From the NCBI GenBank assembly GCA_030247855.1, contig JAPDRN010000005.1:372001-436000 (forward strand): a stretch of 64,000 bases of DNA, written 5' to 3'. The notes under the pieces were generated by a model. That model had not been told where the DNA came from. It made no database searches and saw only the letters and a list, made by a program, of their open reading frames with translations. The stretch comes from Knufia peltigerae. Taxonomy: Eukaryota; Ascomycota; Eurotiomycetes; Chaetothyriales; Trichomeriaceae. Shown here in pieces: positions 10,744 through 21,576 of this stretch (positions are counted from its first letter, which is position 1; each line of letters begins with the position of its first letter). The translations under genes were made by a program, and so were the position numbers.

Positions 10744-13281
10744 ATGGCGGTCTCACAGGTCGGCAAGCCCGATTTCTACCTCATATCCAGCGAAGACGCG
10801 GCTTACGAGCAAGACATCCTCCGGAACCCTGGAAGCGTTCGGCCATGGCTGATTTACATCGACTTCAAGATGCGCAATGGAACGATTCACGAGCAAGCGT
10901 TCGTACAAGAAAGGGCATGCATACAGTTACCGCGGTCTTACAAACTGTGGAAGTTGTACTTGGACTTCCGGATTCAACATCTCAGGAGGAAGAACCCGGT
11001 CAAGTACAAGACCGAGTTTAGCAAAGTGAACGCTCTGTTTGAGAGAGCGCTCATCCTCCTGAACAAGATGCCAGTAATCTGGGAGATGTACCTAACGTTC
11101 CTCCTCCGGCAGCCCTATGTGACCAAGACGAGAAGGACGTTTGATCGAGCCCTCCGGGCTCTACCAGTGACCCAACACAACCGGGTATGGAAACTCTACA
11201 AATCGTTTGCAAACTCTGCAGGAGGAGAGACAGCAGTCAGGATATGGGCACGATATGTTCAAATCCACCCAGAGGATATGGAAGATTACATCGACCTCTT
11301 GATCGAGACCGGACACTACCTCGAAGCCGTCAAGCGGTATATTCAGATCCTCGACAACCCCAAATTCCGCTCCAAGCATATCAAGAGCGAATTCCAGCTG
11401 TGGAGCGAGATGGTCGAACTGATGGTCAACAAAGCCAGAGAAATAGGCGACAATTCAGTTTCGGGCTTTGACCCTGACACGATCATCCGCAGCGGCATTG
11501 AACGCTTTGCCGATCAACGAGGCAAACTTTGGGCTGGGCTGGCAACATACTGGATAACCCGAGGCGACTTCGAAAGAGCACGCGACGTGTTTGAAGAGGG
11601 CATCACGACGGTTATGACAGTCCGGGATTTCACCATGATCTTCGATGCATATGTCGAATTCGAAGAGTCCATCTTACAGACCCTCATGGACGCCGCATCC
11701 TCGAGAGCAGCCAAAGGCATCACTGATGCCGACAAGGACTTCAACCTTGACATGCGTATGATGCGCTTTGAGCACCTGATGGATCGCCGACCTTTTCTGG
11801 TCAATGATGTTCTATTACGCCAGAACCCCAACAATGTCATTGAATGGGAGAAGCGTGTCGCACTATGGAACAATAATCACGAACAAATTGTGCAAACATA
11901 CACCGACGCCATTGCAGCAATCCATCCGAAGAGAGCGATTGGCAAGTTCCATGAACTCTGGCTCAACTATGCCAAATTTTACGAGGAGAACAACGATCTG
12001 GATACAGCGCGCGTTATACTCGACAAGGCCGTCAAGGTGCCGTACAAGTCCGTCGCAGAACTAGCAGATACGTGGGTAGGCTGGGCCGAGATGGAATTAC
12101 GGAACGAGAACTTTGATGGTGCACTCAAAGTCATGGCGACGGCCACGAAAGCCCCCAAGCGAAGCACAATCGACTACTTTGACGAAACACTTTCACCCCA
12201 ACAGCGTGTCCACAAGTCGTGGAAGGTATGGAGTTTCTACGTCGACCTAGTCGAGAGCGTGGGTAGCCTCGATGAGACAAGAGCCGTGTACGACCGCATT
12301 TTCGAGCTGCGCATCGCCACACCCCAGACAGTGGTCAACTATGCCAATCTGCTTGAGGAGAACGGATACTTTGAAGAATCGTTCAAAGTCTACGAGCGTG
12401 GCCTGGACGTCTTTACGTACCCCGTCGCATTCGAACTGTGGAACATGTACCTCACCAAAGCGGTTGAGCGAAAGATCTCCATCGAAAGACTCCGTGATTT
12501 ATTCGAGCAAGCTGTGGAGAATTGCCCTCCACAATTCGCAAAGCCAATATTCCTCATGTACGGTAGCCTCGAGGAGGAACGTGGACTCGCCAGGTCAGCC
12601 ATGCGTGTGTACGAGCGCGCGACTCGCGCCGTTGCCGACGAAGACAAATTCGCCATGTTCGAATTCTACATCACAAAATCCGCGAGCAATTTCGGCTTGA
12701 CTTCCACGCGGCCCATCTACGAGCGCGCTATCGCCGCGTTGCCAGACAAAGAGGCGAAGACGATGTGTTTGAAGTTTGCTGAGATGGAGAGGCGGTTGGG
12801 CGAGATCGATCGTGCGCGGGCGATCTACGGCCACGCGAGCCAATTCGCCGACCCGAGAGTCGAAAAGGGATTCTGGGACACTTGGGAGAAATTCGAAGTG
12901 GCTCACGGCAACGAAGACACTTTCAAAGAAATGTTGCGGATCAAGAGGAGCGTGGCTGCCCAGTTCAATACCGATGTCGCCTTCATCGCCAGTCAAGCTG
13001 TCAAGCGTGGACAGGCGGTTCCTGGTGGTGCCGGTGGTGCCGTGGAAGACACTAACGGACAAGAAGGCGGCGCCGGTGATGCCATGGCCGCTCTTGAAAG
13101 ACAGGCTAGAGCTCCCGTCGGCTTCGTTGCGGCGAGCACAGGTCCCGAAGGCGGGAATAGACCACCCGAAAATGGCGAGGAGGAACCTGCAAAGCCGGAA
13201 GAGGCGAATAAGGTCGCCGCGAACCCTGACGCTATTGATCTTGATATTGACGACGACGACGACGACGATGATGATGAGTGA
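10744..13281 (+). CDS. SYF1: Pre-mRNA splicing factor Syf1 (XAB2/Cwf3), HAT-repeat protein
   Basis: Scaffold of the Prp19/NineTeen complex needed for the catalytic steps of splicing. One uninterrupted exon of 845 residues. Tandem half-a-TPR repeats run along nearly the whole length, seen as recurring W..Y and A R.(I/V)(Y/F)ERA patterns (NPGSVRPWLIYIDFK, SYKLWKLYLDFR, MPVIWEMYLTFLLRQP, IIRSGIERFADQRGKLWAGL, TRPIYERAIAALPDKEAK). The C-terminus is hydrophilic and ends in a run of about ten aspartates coded by GAC/GAT repeats (13249-13277). The start at 10744 has an ideal context (gccATGG) and sits just before the conserved FYLISSEDAAYEQDILRNP. An in-frame ATG at 10699 would add 15 residues and cannot be excluded. 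The length agrees with fungal Syf1 proteins. Confidence 0.93.
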   Translation: MAVSQVGKPDFYLISSEDAAYEQDILRNPGSVRPWLIYIDFKMRNGTIHEQAFVQERACIQLPRSYKLWKLYLDFRIQHLRRKNPVKYKTEFSKVNALFERALILLNKMPVIWEMYLTFLLRQPYVTKTRRTFDRALRALPVTQHNRVWKLYKSFANSAGGETAVRIWARYVQIHPEDMEDYIDLLIETGHYLEAVKRYIQILDNPKFRSKHIKSEFQLWSEMVELMVNKAREIGDNSVSGFDPDTIIRSGIERFADQRGKLWAGLATYWITRGDFERARDVFEEGITTVMTVRDFTMIFDAYVEFEESILQTLMDAASSRAAKGITDADKDFNLDMRMMRFEHLMDRRPFLVNDVLLRQNPNNVIEWEKRVALWNNNHEQIVQTYTDAIAAIHPKRAIGKFHELWLNYAKFYEENNDLDTARVILDKAVKVPYKSVAELADTWVGWAEMELRNENFDGALKVMATATKAPKRSTIDYFDETLSPQQRVHKSWKVWSFYVDLVESVGSLDETRAVYDRIFELRIATPQTVVNYANLLEENGYFEESFKVYERGLDVFTYPVAFELWNMYLTKAVERKISIERLRDLFEQAVENCPPQFAKPIFLMYGSLEEERGLARSAMRVYERATRAVADEDKFAMFEFYITKSASNFGLTSTRPIYERAIAALPDKEAKTMCLKFAEMERRLGEIDRARAIYGHASQFADPRVEKGFWDTWEKFEVAHGNEDTFKEMLRIKRSVAAQFNTDVAFIASQAVKRGQAVPGGAGGAVEDTNGQEGGAGDAMAALERQARAPVGFVAASTGPEGGNRPPENGEEEPAKPEEANKVAANPDAIDLDIDDDDDDDDDE

Positions 13282-13865
13282 GGCTTTTCAGATCGTGGGT
13301 TGATTGGTCTTTGGACCAAGCTTGGATCTTTGGGGCTTGACCTAGGGTCGATGTTGACATGACTGGCTACGGCTTTGGAAGGGAAGAGAACAACGAGGAC
13401 GTGTCAAACCCGGGCGGGTGAGATTTTTATGGTTCCAAATATTTTACAAGTAAAGCAAGGTGTTTTGAAAGGTGTTGTCTGATAATCAAATCAGGAGGGG
13501 GGCCACAGGAAATACTCACGACTCATTTGTCTTGTCTATTCTTCTATACTGTGTGCTGGTGAACAAATTTTAAGTCGGACATGTTCTTTGCTATACTCTT
13601 ATACTATACTCGCCGAGTACGGACTTTGGTACTATGGTCGAGGAACTGATCATTTTCCTTTCTTCATGGCTTTTGTCTATGTCCACCCGCCCAATAATTG
13701 TTGCACTATTGTTTCATAGTAATATGCCCTAGTACAGATTCCTTGGTCTGTATCAACCTAATGCATCGCATCCTCGCTACCAATGCTCAGAAGTCGTGGT
13801 TGTAACTGCCGCCGCCGCCGCCGCCGGGGCTCCGTTCCGATATCATACTCATACTCGTGTCGATC
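13282..13865. other. Convergent intergenic region with a GCC trinucleotide run
   Basis: Between the 3' ends of Syf1 and the aldehyde dehydrogenase, so it should hold two terminators. A (GCC)n microsatellite of about six units lies at 13808-13826, close to the dehydrogenase stop codon. No gene seen. Confidence 0.6.
13808..13826. repeat. (GCC)n microsatellite
   Basis: About six perfect GCC units between two convergent genes, 40 bp from the aldehyde dehydrogenase stop codon. Confidence 0.9.
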
Positions 13866-15281
13866 TCATTTCGGATAATCCTTCAAATGTACACTCTTCA
13901 ACTTGACAAACTGGTCAAATCCAAACCTCGACAAAGTCACGCCCTTTCCACTGTCCTTCCAGCCCGTCCAGGCCAGGTCGGGGCTGGGATAATCCGCGCG
14001 ATTGACAAACACGGTCCCTGCCTCGACCAGCTCCGTCAATTCTTGACCCCTTTGGACGTCCTTGGTCCAAATGCTCGCCGTCAACCCGAATTGACTGTCG
14101 TTCATCAAGGACACGGCCTCGTCGTCACCGCCGACACTCTGTACCGGAATGACAGGACCAAAAGTTTCGTCCTTCATCACGCTCATACTGTGGTTCACAT
14201 GCGTCAACAGCACGGGAGCCACAAAGTTTCCCTCCTTTGGAGCATTCTTGAAAGTCGCATTGTCGGGGGTCTCGTCCTTTGCCCCCGCATGGATGGCGTC
14301 GGAGACCTGTTTGAGGATTGCCTCCTTTGCACGGGCGGACACGACGGGCCCCACGTGCGTGGTCTTGTCCTTGGGATCTCCCAGCTTGTACCCGCTCAGG
14401 ACTTTCTTGACCTCGGCGACGAAGGAGTCGTAGACCTTCTCGTGCACGTAGATTCGCTCGAGGGCACAGCAGGACTGTCCCGAGTTGAAAATGGCGCCGT
14501 CCACAATCTCCTCCGCCGCCCAGGCGACGTCCACGTCGGGTCTGACGTACGCGGGATCTTTCCCGCCCAGTTCCAAGCCCACCGAACACGACACCCGCGA
14601 ACTTGCAATCTGCTGTATCGCTATGCCCGCCGCCACGCTCCCCGTGAAGCAGATGTGGTTGACGTCCGGACTGAGGATCAGCGGCTTCAAGTCCGTCGGG
14701 CTGCCACAGTGTAGATACTGGATCACGTGGCTCGGCAGCCCTGCCTCGGTGAAAATGTCGAGGATGTGTTCAACGATCGTAGGTGTCTGCGGAGAAGGCT
14801 TGAGGATGACCGTGTTGCCTGCGAGGAGGGCCGGGATCAAGGAGTTGACGAGGATGAGGTAAGGGTAGTTCCAGGCGAAGATGACCAGGACGACGCCGAC
14901 GGGCTCTTTACGGATGTATCGAGTAAATCCCGTCTCGGCCTCACCGGGTGTGTCCTTGCCCAAGACTTCGGGGGCAATGCGGTTCATGTACTCCGCTCGC
15001 TTGATGGCCGTGGTTATTTCCTTTGCGGTGTAGGAAATGGGCCGACCCATTTGTTCAGTGAGCTCGGCGGCCAGTGCATCTTGCCGTTCCGAAAGAATGG
15101 CGAGTGCTTTTGTTACGATTTTCTGGCGAGATTCAAGGGTGGGATGGGACTTTCTGTAGGATTTGAATGCCTTTTGGGCGGTGGTGCCCAGGCGGAGGAT
15201 CTCGTCTGGAGCAAGACCATGGCGGGTGAGGATTGGTTCGTTGGTTGTAGGAGAAATGGTGGTTATGATTTCGGCGACCAT
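13866..15281 (-). CDS. NAD(P)-dependent aldehyde dehydrogenase
   Basis: Aldehyde dehydrogenase superfamily enzyme oxidising an aldehyde to the acid. A single exon of 471 residues. Rossmann and active-site landmarks are all present: FAWNYPYLILVNSLIPALLA (about 135-154), cofactor loop CFTGSVAAG (211-219), general-base Glu237 in GLELGGKDP, nucleophile Cys271 in SGQSCCALERIYV, and KDETFGPVIPV in the C-terminal half. The pattern is closest to short (about 460-residue) succinate-semialdehyde or aliphatic-aldehyde type enzymes lacking a leader. Substrate is not decidable by eye. It is convergent with Syf1 and not close enough to the 18-29 kb gene block to claim membership. Long open frames on the opposite strand (13857-14714, 14727-15677) are codon-bias shadows of this gene. 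Confidence 0.92.
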   Translation of the reverse strand: MVAEIITTISPTTNEPILTRHGLAPDEILRLGTTAQKAFKSYRKSHPTLESRQKIVTKALAILSERQDALAAELTEQMGRPISYTAKEITTAIKRAEYMNRIAPEVLGKDTPGEAETGFTRYIRKEPVGVVLVIFAWNYPYLILVNSLIPALLAGNTVILKPSPQTPTIVEHILDIFTEAGLPSHVIQYLHCGSPTDLKPLILSPDVNHICFTGSVAAGIAIQQIASSRVSCSVGLELGGKDPAYVRPDVDVAWAAEEIVDGAIFNSGQSCCALERIYVHEKVYDSFVAEVKKVLSGYKLGDPKDKTTHVGPVVSARAKEAILKQVSDAIHAGAKDETPDNATFKNAPKEGNFVAPVLLTHVNHSMSVMKDETFGPVIPVQSVGGDDEAVSLMNDSQFGLTASIWTKDVQRGQELTELVEAGTVFVNRADYPSPDLAWTGWKDSGKGVTLSRFGFDQFVKLKSVHLKDYPK

Positions 15282-15940
15282 TGTGCTTTTTCAAAGAAAA
15301 TGTATGAGTCGAATATAGAGCGAGAGAATGAGAATAAGAGAGTTACAGTCAATACTTTCAAAAAATTATATCAGATGGCGAGGGGATTCAATGTCCCGCA
15401 GTCGCAATCGGAGAATGACGCATGTGAAATCGGCGAAAGGCGACGCAAGGCTGAGCTCATAAAAACTGACAGCCTCGATAAAGGCCAGTACTCGTTACAA
15501 GGAGAACATCTTTCTAGCACAATAAGAATGTTTGGCTTGATATTCGTAACTAGAAGTACAGAAGTCTTGCTCCCAACTTTTCATTCTATTCTTTTCTACA
15601 TCTGGCATTTTTGCCCATGCACTGCATTGACCTCACAACATCAAAAATCGGCCTCGTATGGAGTTCCGGATTCCTGAACAGGACAACGATTAGTAGGCCA
15701 CGAATGTCTGCCTCAAGCACATATCGATGCAAGTCCTGTGATTAAATCTGGCCCGACATGGACAAGATAAGCTCAGGGAGAGATCGAAGTCCTGCATCGA
15801 ATCCAGGTTCAACCTGTGTGGGCTTGTCAGAACGCAAGCCCTGTTGCAGCCGGGTTACTCATGAAGCTCGTCCTTTTTGGTATGAGGGAGGATCCCAGAT
15901 GGTGACTTAAGGATTGTTCGTAGGAAGGTGATCAGCATCT
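15282..15940. other. Intergenic region
   Basis: Promoter of the aldehyde dehydrogenase and 3' flank of CCT-alpha (both minus strand). The stretch near 15290-15380 is A-rich. No gene seen. Confidence 0.55.
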
Positions 15941-17647
15941 TTAGTGTCCGTGTCCATCGTCTTGAGGCTGCTCAGGTGGATCCAACTTGATCAGTGTGTC
16001 AATTCGCATAATGGCAATACAGGCTTCAACAGCACTCTTGAGCTGCTTCACCTTGCTCATGCTGGGTTCCAAGACACCCATCTTCACAACATCCACAACT
16101 TTGCCTTTCATCAGGTCTAATCCATAGTTCTTATATTGCCTCTTTTTGGCAATGTCCTTCTCCTTCTCGTTGGCCTCTCCTTCCTGAACTCTTTGACTAA
16201 GTGCGTGCCGTACTCGTAGTTGAGCCACCAGCTCGGATGCATCCTTTGCTGCATTGACACACAATGTCTTTGGCACGACGAGTAGAGACTGTGAAAACTC
16301 GCCAATGGCTAATTGTTCTCGCGAAGACACTGTCATGGCAAATTCTTCGAGGTAGATGGATAGGGCAGTTTCCACTGCGCCACCTCCGGGTACGATGCTG
16401 CCGGACTCGAGAGTTCGTTTAACAGCACACAGGGAATCGTGAACGGAACGTTCCATTTCGTCGAGTTGATAGTCGTTTGATCCTCTCAGGATGATTGACG
16501 CTGATGAGAAGGCCTTGGTACCTTTTACGAGAATGCATTCATCATCTGAGATGCGCTCCTGAACCACTTCATCGGCCTGTCCGAGAAACTCCCTGTCGAA
16601 CCTCTCATCGCCATTCAAGTCGGACAAGGTGCTGACTAAAGTTGCGCCGGTGGCTTTTGCTATGCGCCTCAGGTCTTCCTTTTTGCATCTTCGGACACCC
16701 ATACAACCACGCTCGACAAAGGCCTTCAAGACGAGGTCGTCGATGCCCTTGGTTGTCAGAACAACATTTGCCCCGGATTTGAGAATCATGTCAACTCTGT
16801 CTAGAACGATTCCGGCCTCCCGTTCTCGGATCTTTTCTAGCTGTGAGGGATCTTCGACCGTGATCTGTACACCGAGCTTCATCCGTTCCTTCTGCAGGTT
16901 CATGTCAAGACAGGCAATTTTGGCGTCAGTTATCCGAGTCTTCATTGCTTGTGATGCGACAGTACAGTTCAAAGCATATCCCTTGACTAGGATTGATTCC
17001 GTAGCGCTTTTGCCATGTGCTTTTAAGATGTTGACAGCTTTAACAGGATATTTGACTTCGTTTCTCTGGGTGTTGACTGACTTGACAGACTGCATTGCAT
17101 CGACCACCATGTTGGCAAAGAAATCTGCGTCTGCACCGATGATCTTGCTCGACATTGATGTCTTAGCAATGTTGACTAGGCTGTCTCTTCCAAGAGTCTC
17201 CACCTTTGTACTGATGTTCTCTTGCATATACTTGACCGCTTCTCGCAAGGCTAATCGATATCCTGTAATGATGACAGTAGGGTGTATCCGGTTTTTCATC
17301 AGCTCGTTCGCCCGTCTTAGTAGTTCTGCGGCAATGAGTACGACAGACGTTGTCCCGTCTCCCACTTCTTTATCTTGTTGTTGAGCCAGATCAACCAGGA
17401 TCTTTCCTGCCATGTGTTCGACATCGAGTAGACTTAGAATTGTGGCACCATCATTGGTGACTGTGACATCTCCAATATCATCCACCATCATTTTGTCCAA
17501 TCCCGAAGGCCCAAAGGAGGATTTTACGACATTGGCGATTGCTTGTGTTGCAAGCACGTTCTGATCTCGAATATCTGCGCCGCTGATCTTCTGGCCACCG
17601 AGAAAGAGTGTGCCCGCATTGCGCGGAGCCTCGAATATACCGGCCAT
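15941..17647 (-). CDS. TCP1: T-complex protein 1 subunit alpha (CCT-alpha chaperonin)
   Basis: Alpha subunit of the cytosolic group II chaperonin TRiC/CCT, which folds actin, tubulin and WD40 proteins using ATP. A single exon of 568 residues, close to the family's usual 555-560. Signature segments are clear: VKSSFGPSGLDKMMVDDIGD and VTNDGATIL in the N-terminal equatorial domain, KEVGDGTTSVVLIAAELL with the catalytic GDGTT, and the GGGAVE motif (SIVPGGGAVETALSIYL) in the C-terminal equatorial domain. The alpha-specific apical segment LVKGYALNCTVASQAMKTRI is present. The ATG at 17647 starts MAGIFEAPRNAGTLFLGGQK, as expected. No intron is needed. Confidence 0.96.
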   Translation of the reverse strand: MAGIFEAPRNAGTLFLGGQKISGADIRDQNVLATQAIANVVKSSFGPSGLDKMMVDDIGDVTVTNDGATILSLLDVEHMAGKILVDLAQQQDKEVGDGTTSVVLIAAELLRRANELMKNRIHPTVIITGYRLALREAVKYMQENISTKVETLGRDSLVNIAKTSMSSKIIGADADFFANMVVDAMQSVKSVNTQRNEVKYPVKAVNILKAHGKSATESILVKGYALNCTVASQAMKTRITDAKIACLDMNLQKERMKLGVQITVEDPSQLEKIREREAGIVLDRVDMILKSGANVVLTTKGIDDLVLKAFVERGCMGVRRCKKEDLRRIAKATGATLVSTLSDLNGDERFDREFLGQADEVVQERISDDECILVKGTKAFSSASIILRGSNDYQLDEMERSVHDSLCAVKRTLESGSIVPGGGAVETALSIYLEEFAMTVSSREQLAIGEFSQSLLVVPKTLCVNAAKDASELVAQLRVRHALSQRVQEGEANEKEKDIAKKRQYKNYGLDLMKGKVVDVVKMGVLEPSMSKVKQLKSAVEACIAIMRIDTLIKLDPPEQPQDDGHGH

Positions 17648-18586
17648 TGGATTTCCTGGTAACGAGGCGAGATGGTAAGGGAGATGTACGAGGATTGGAA
17701 AAGGGCGAAATGTTACAAATCGCAGTTCAAAGGAAAATGCCTACAACACAGTACGGGACTATTGCGGCTACAGGCTTCAGCGGACAAATAATTTCCGCCA
17801 AGCTTTGGAAAACTGTCTCCCCCGCGGCAATCTCTTTTGGGTAATTATGTGATGCTGCCCTAACTCTGACTTCAAGTCAAGTCGTCGGCAAGCTGGCGAA
17901 TTACACAACTTCAATTCCATCACCCTCTCCAGTCTGACTGCGGGATTTCAGACGAAGTATCATGATTAGGAAAGATGTCCTCTTTGCCGGCTTATTGGAA
18001 ATTTGAAACATGATTCAGCGTGAGTATTGGGACTTGGTAAGGTATCGGGAACCTTTCCCGACACAAAGAATCCAGATATGAGTATTGTGACTAGAAAGGT
18101 GTCCTTCTCTTCGTTATAATAAAGGCGTGGAAACCGCTTCAGAGGTGAGTATCACGGCTGGTAAGGCATCCTCTTCCCCGGCATAAGCGAACTCAGACAT
18201 GAGTATTGTGATTGGAAAAGGCACCCACATCCCCGGCATAAGGAACCCGTGGAAATTGATCCAGGAATGAGTTGGCCAACTTGGGGTAATTCCAGAAAAC
18301 GACGCGAAGTGACACTATGTTCGAGTCTATACCACTGGAGGAATTGACTGACTCTATTGATCGACCAATCAACCCGGGATCGACCCGGTATTCGTCCGAG
18401 TTGTCCCCACGGGGCATGGAGTGTGGAATACCGAGGTGCTTAAAGAATACTCCTTTATGGGGTGAGGGTGAAGTTGGAGTATTGCCTCGACGACGATCAT
18501 CTTGATTTAAAGCCTGCATCGCCTCGACTGATCAAGTGATGGTACGAATCTAAGCTCTTCCCGAATAAAGCAAACGACATTACAAT
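17648..18586. other. Intergenic region with tandem repeat, upstream of the MFS transporter
   Basis: Holds the CCT-alpha promoter near its left end, then the degenerate tandem repeat listed separately (17955-18268). A CCAAT box (gaccaatcaac) lies near 18362. No coding gene; a minus-strand open frame 18193-18519 reads through the repeats and has no family character. Confidence 0.6.
17955..18268. repeat. Degenerate tandem repeat, two alternating unit types (A-B-A-B-A)
   Basis: Five diverged units begin GA(A)GTAT and share a core GAGTATTGTGAcT(A/T)GGaAAGG followed by CTC-TTCCCCGGCATAA-like sequence. Unit starts are about 17955, 18022, 18080, 18147 and 18201, with a weak sixth start (GAGTTGG) at 18269. 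The spacings alternate 67, 58, 67, 54 and 68 bp. Long units end in ...GGAAA..GATTCAG-like sequence, short units in ...AACTCAGACAT-like sequence. It is therefore a decayed array of about 122-125-bp dimers. It is non-coding and sits upstream of the MFS transporter. Confidence 0.7.
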
Positions 18587-20439
18587 ATGCTGAGCTCATT
18601 ACGCGGACCGGCCTTGGTCTGGGCCATCACACTGTCGTCAGGATCTTGCTACCTGCTTTTTGGATATGATCAGGTATGAACGCACGCAAATGAAGGACAA
18701 GCTTATAAATCAAGATGAGATGACTGATTGAAGCTACCAGGGTGTTTTGGGCGGTTTGGTGTCACAGCCCAGTTTTCTCGATGCCATCGGCAACCCAAGT
18801 GCCTCATACCTGGGCACAATCGTGGCCCTGTACAACATTGGCTGTCTCGTAGGCTGCATGGCAGCGGCGATCTGGGGCAACAAATTCGGCAGATGCAAGA
18901 CCATACTCATGGGAAATGCTATCATGATCGTTGGTGCCGTCATTCAGGCAGCAACTTACGGTTCTGGACAGTTGATTGCTGGTCGACTGATTTCTGGCCT
19001 CGGAAATGGTGAATCGAACCCTTCAAATCTCAAGAAAGCTCGAGGCTGACCAGTGGGCTCTTTGCATGGGTGCTAAGGCTTGAACACGGCGACAATCCCA
19101 GTATATGTATCTGAAACTGCACCAAGCCACAGGCGAGGCCGAATGGTCGCTATCCAGCTTTCTATTGTCATATTCGGCATCGTCTTAGCTTACTGGCTGG
19201 ATTATGGGACAATTAACAATCTCTCAGGCGAGGTAAGTTTATTTCGGACGCTTTGTTTTCCGCCGTATTAATCTAATTCTCTCAGGTGGCCTGGCGTTTT
19301 CCTATCGCTTTTCAGATCGTCTTCGCTCTTGTTACCATGGCCACTCTGCCGTTCCTTCCCGAAACTCCACGATGGCTCTACTCCCATGGCCGTAAAGAGG
19401 AGGCTGTTACGGTCCTTGCGAGACTTATGAACATCTCCGAGGATGACGATCGAGTACGCTTCATCAAGAACGAGATGGAAGAATCTCTAGAACTCGAACG
19501 GCAACAAGGCAGCATCACTCTGAAGGGCATTCTCAATGACAAGACAGACCTGAAACCCATGAGACGCCTTCTTCTATGTTTCTTCATTCAGTTCTTTCAA
19601 CAATTTAGCGGCATCAACGCTGTCGTCTTCTTCGTTACCATTATTCTGGAGCAGAATGTGGGCTTGTCGAGATCTACTGCCAGTCTAGCAGCCGGGTTCA
19701 TTCAGATGAGTTTCTGGATTGGAACACTGCCACCAATACTGTAGGTTGATCATCGTCTGCGAAATCGCTCGCAATGAGAATACTGATGACAGCCAGGTAC
19801 ATTGACAACTTTGGCAGAAGGCCAACTCTCCTCATCGGATCGGTCTTCCAGCTTATCTCACTGATTCTATTCACCGTGGGAATTGCTAAGGATGGGGGTG
19901 GGTACCCCAACCTTGCTCTGGCGATGTTGGTTTTATTCCAGATCACGGTTGGAATGACTTGGTGTACCGTACCTTGGATCTATGCACCCGAGATCACGCC
20001 TCTTCAACTCCGCCACGTCGGCGCCGCCATAGGTCCCTTTTCGGAATGGCTTTGCACTTTTGTCGTGGTCCAGATCACACCCACTGCCGTTGAGCACACG
20101 GGTTGGAAAATATTCCTGCTCTTCATCCTGTTACAAGCGTTGAGTATTCCATGGGTCTACTTTTTCGTGCCTGAGGTAAGACATTGGATGGTGTCAATGG
20201 TGTTATGACCTCAGCTTACCAGTTCATATTAGACCGCCAGGAAGACACTCGAGGAGATTGACTACATTTTTGTCAAAGGTGAGGCTCGGGACCGCCTACA
20301 CGAACGGATGCATGAGCAGGTCCAAGTCCAAGAAGTCGATCGTCGTAGCATGTCGGAGACAAAGGTTGGGGAAAGTCAGACCTTGGAGATGACATCTGTA
20401 TCTCGGAACGATGACACGTCTCCTACATCAAAGGTCTAG
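18587..20439 (+). CDS. MFS sugar-porter-type transporter (PF00083-like)
   Basis: Plasma-membrane major-facilitator transporter of the fungal sugar/lactose/quinate group, probably proton symport. Six exons (18587-18673, 18741-19008, 19078-19232, 19286-19740, 19797-20175, 20233-20439) encode 516 residues with about 12 hydrophobic spans. Family marks: GYDQGVLGGLV in TM1, WGNKFGRCKT in the 2-3 loop, ISGLGNGLNTATIPVYVSE (joined across intron 2), PETPRWLYSHGR before the central loop, QQFSGINAVVFF in TM7, IDNFGRRPTLL in the 8-9 loop, and the VPE sequence after TM12. The hydrophilic C-tail is rich in Ser, Glu and Arg. All five introns are 53-69 bp and frame-consistent. It lies next to the SnoaL/EthD/GST block, which makes uptake or export of that block's substrate possible but unproven. 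Confidence 0.9.
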
Positions 20440-21576
20440 CTATTGACGACGCGTTGCTGATCCTATAGCGATGGGCGGAGCTACGACGTGCTTTGGGTCT
20501 ATTTGACAAAGCCAACAAAGCCGACCGAAACTGGAGAATACAACCCTTCCGTAGACACCATGAGCTCTATGGTACTGTGGTGACGGAAAACGATTTCCCG
20601 TAAAGTGGACCCAGCCTCCACCTCATTCTGCAGGATCATCGCTGCTAGTTTCAGTCCTTGGGAGGCCCGAGATCAATTGGAGATTGCATTTTGTAGCGTA
20701 CATAGCGGTACCTCATTTGATAGAATCTCTCAACACACCTTATTCTGCATTTCGAACTCATACTGAGTATGTTGTGCTTCATGTCTCAGGCATTCCTAAT
20801 AAGGGACTTTGTCTCTCTTTCCACGGAGACAAGAGCATCGTGTCACAAAGATGTCGAGGAGGACCACAGTCAATTGGCGCCCGCACCCAATGGGAGTTTT
20901 CGGTGTAAAGGCCTGGCATGTGAGCATAACAAGCTGCCGACTACCTGAAAAGGGCTCTGGGAGATTTCTGCATATCGGATTTTTACCATATCCTCTTCTT
21001 CAAAAGCTTGTTGAAAATTAGACAAAGACTCGTGTAGTCGAACATGACTTTTGATGGTCGCATGTTGGACAATTTACATTAAGTAAGCAAGGAACGAGGC
21101 AGCCGTTTTTCCGTTTTCCCTTTTCCCTTTCCCCCCTTTTCCGTTCCCCGCTTCGGTCAGCCTTGCCTCCAAACTTGGGCACTTACAAGGTACTTTTGGA
21201 TCCCTATATCGCAAAGTTCACACGAAGTCCTACCGCCGCCGGTCACCACAGACCAAATAGTTGTAACTACCTTTGCCAACCTTTTTTTTCCAAATCAGGC
21301 CGACAAGGAAAAACCCCCCTCCTTCCATCGATCGTCACACCGATTTGGATGTCAACTGTCTCATTGACCTCATCCTCACGTCAGCGATGATGATGTTGTT
21401 TTGAATATATTCTCTTTTCAAAAACGTGACAATCTCTCTCCCTTCCTCCAGGGCCATTTTCCCGTCCACAACACAGCATCTCTATACCCACCGACAACAC
21501 TCAACCGATGGTATATCAGCACGCACACACGACCCCAACACCAAAGACAAATACAAACACAAACAATAACGAAACA
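20440..21576. other. Long intergenic region
   Basis: 3' flank of the transporter and promoter of the SnoaL-like gene. A striking C/T tract (ccgttttcccttttccc and onward) covers about 21101-21147. The leader of the next gene (about 21510-21576) is CA-rich. No gene seen. Confidence 0.55.

Noticed and set aside
13857..15677. Two long plus-strand open frames (285 and 316 codons) opposite the aldehyde dehydrogenase
   Set aside because: They mirror the strongly supported minus-strand gene and show no domain of their own; long antisense frames follow from its codon use.
15793..15830. GAATCCAGGTTC-like sequence resembling a tRNA B box
   Set aside because: No A box or cloverleaf arms could be fitted on either strand.
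18193..18519. 108-codon minus-strand frame across the tandem repeat
   Set aside because: It reads through diverged repeat units in shifting register, so it is not a repeat protein and has no other support.
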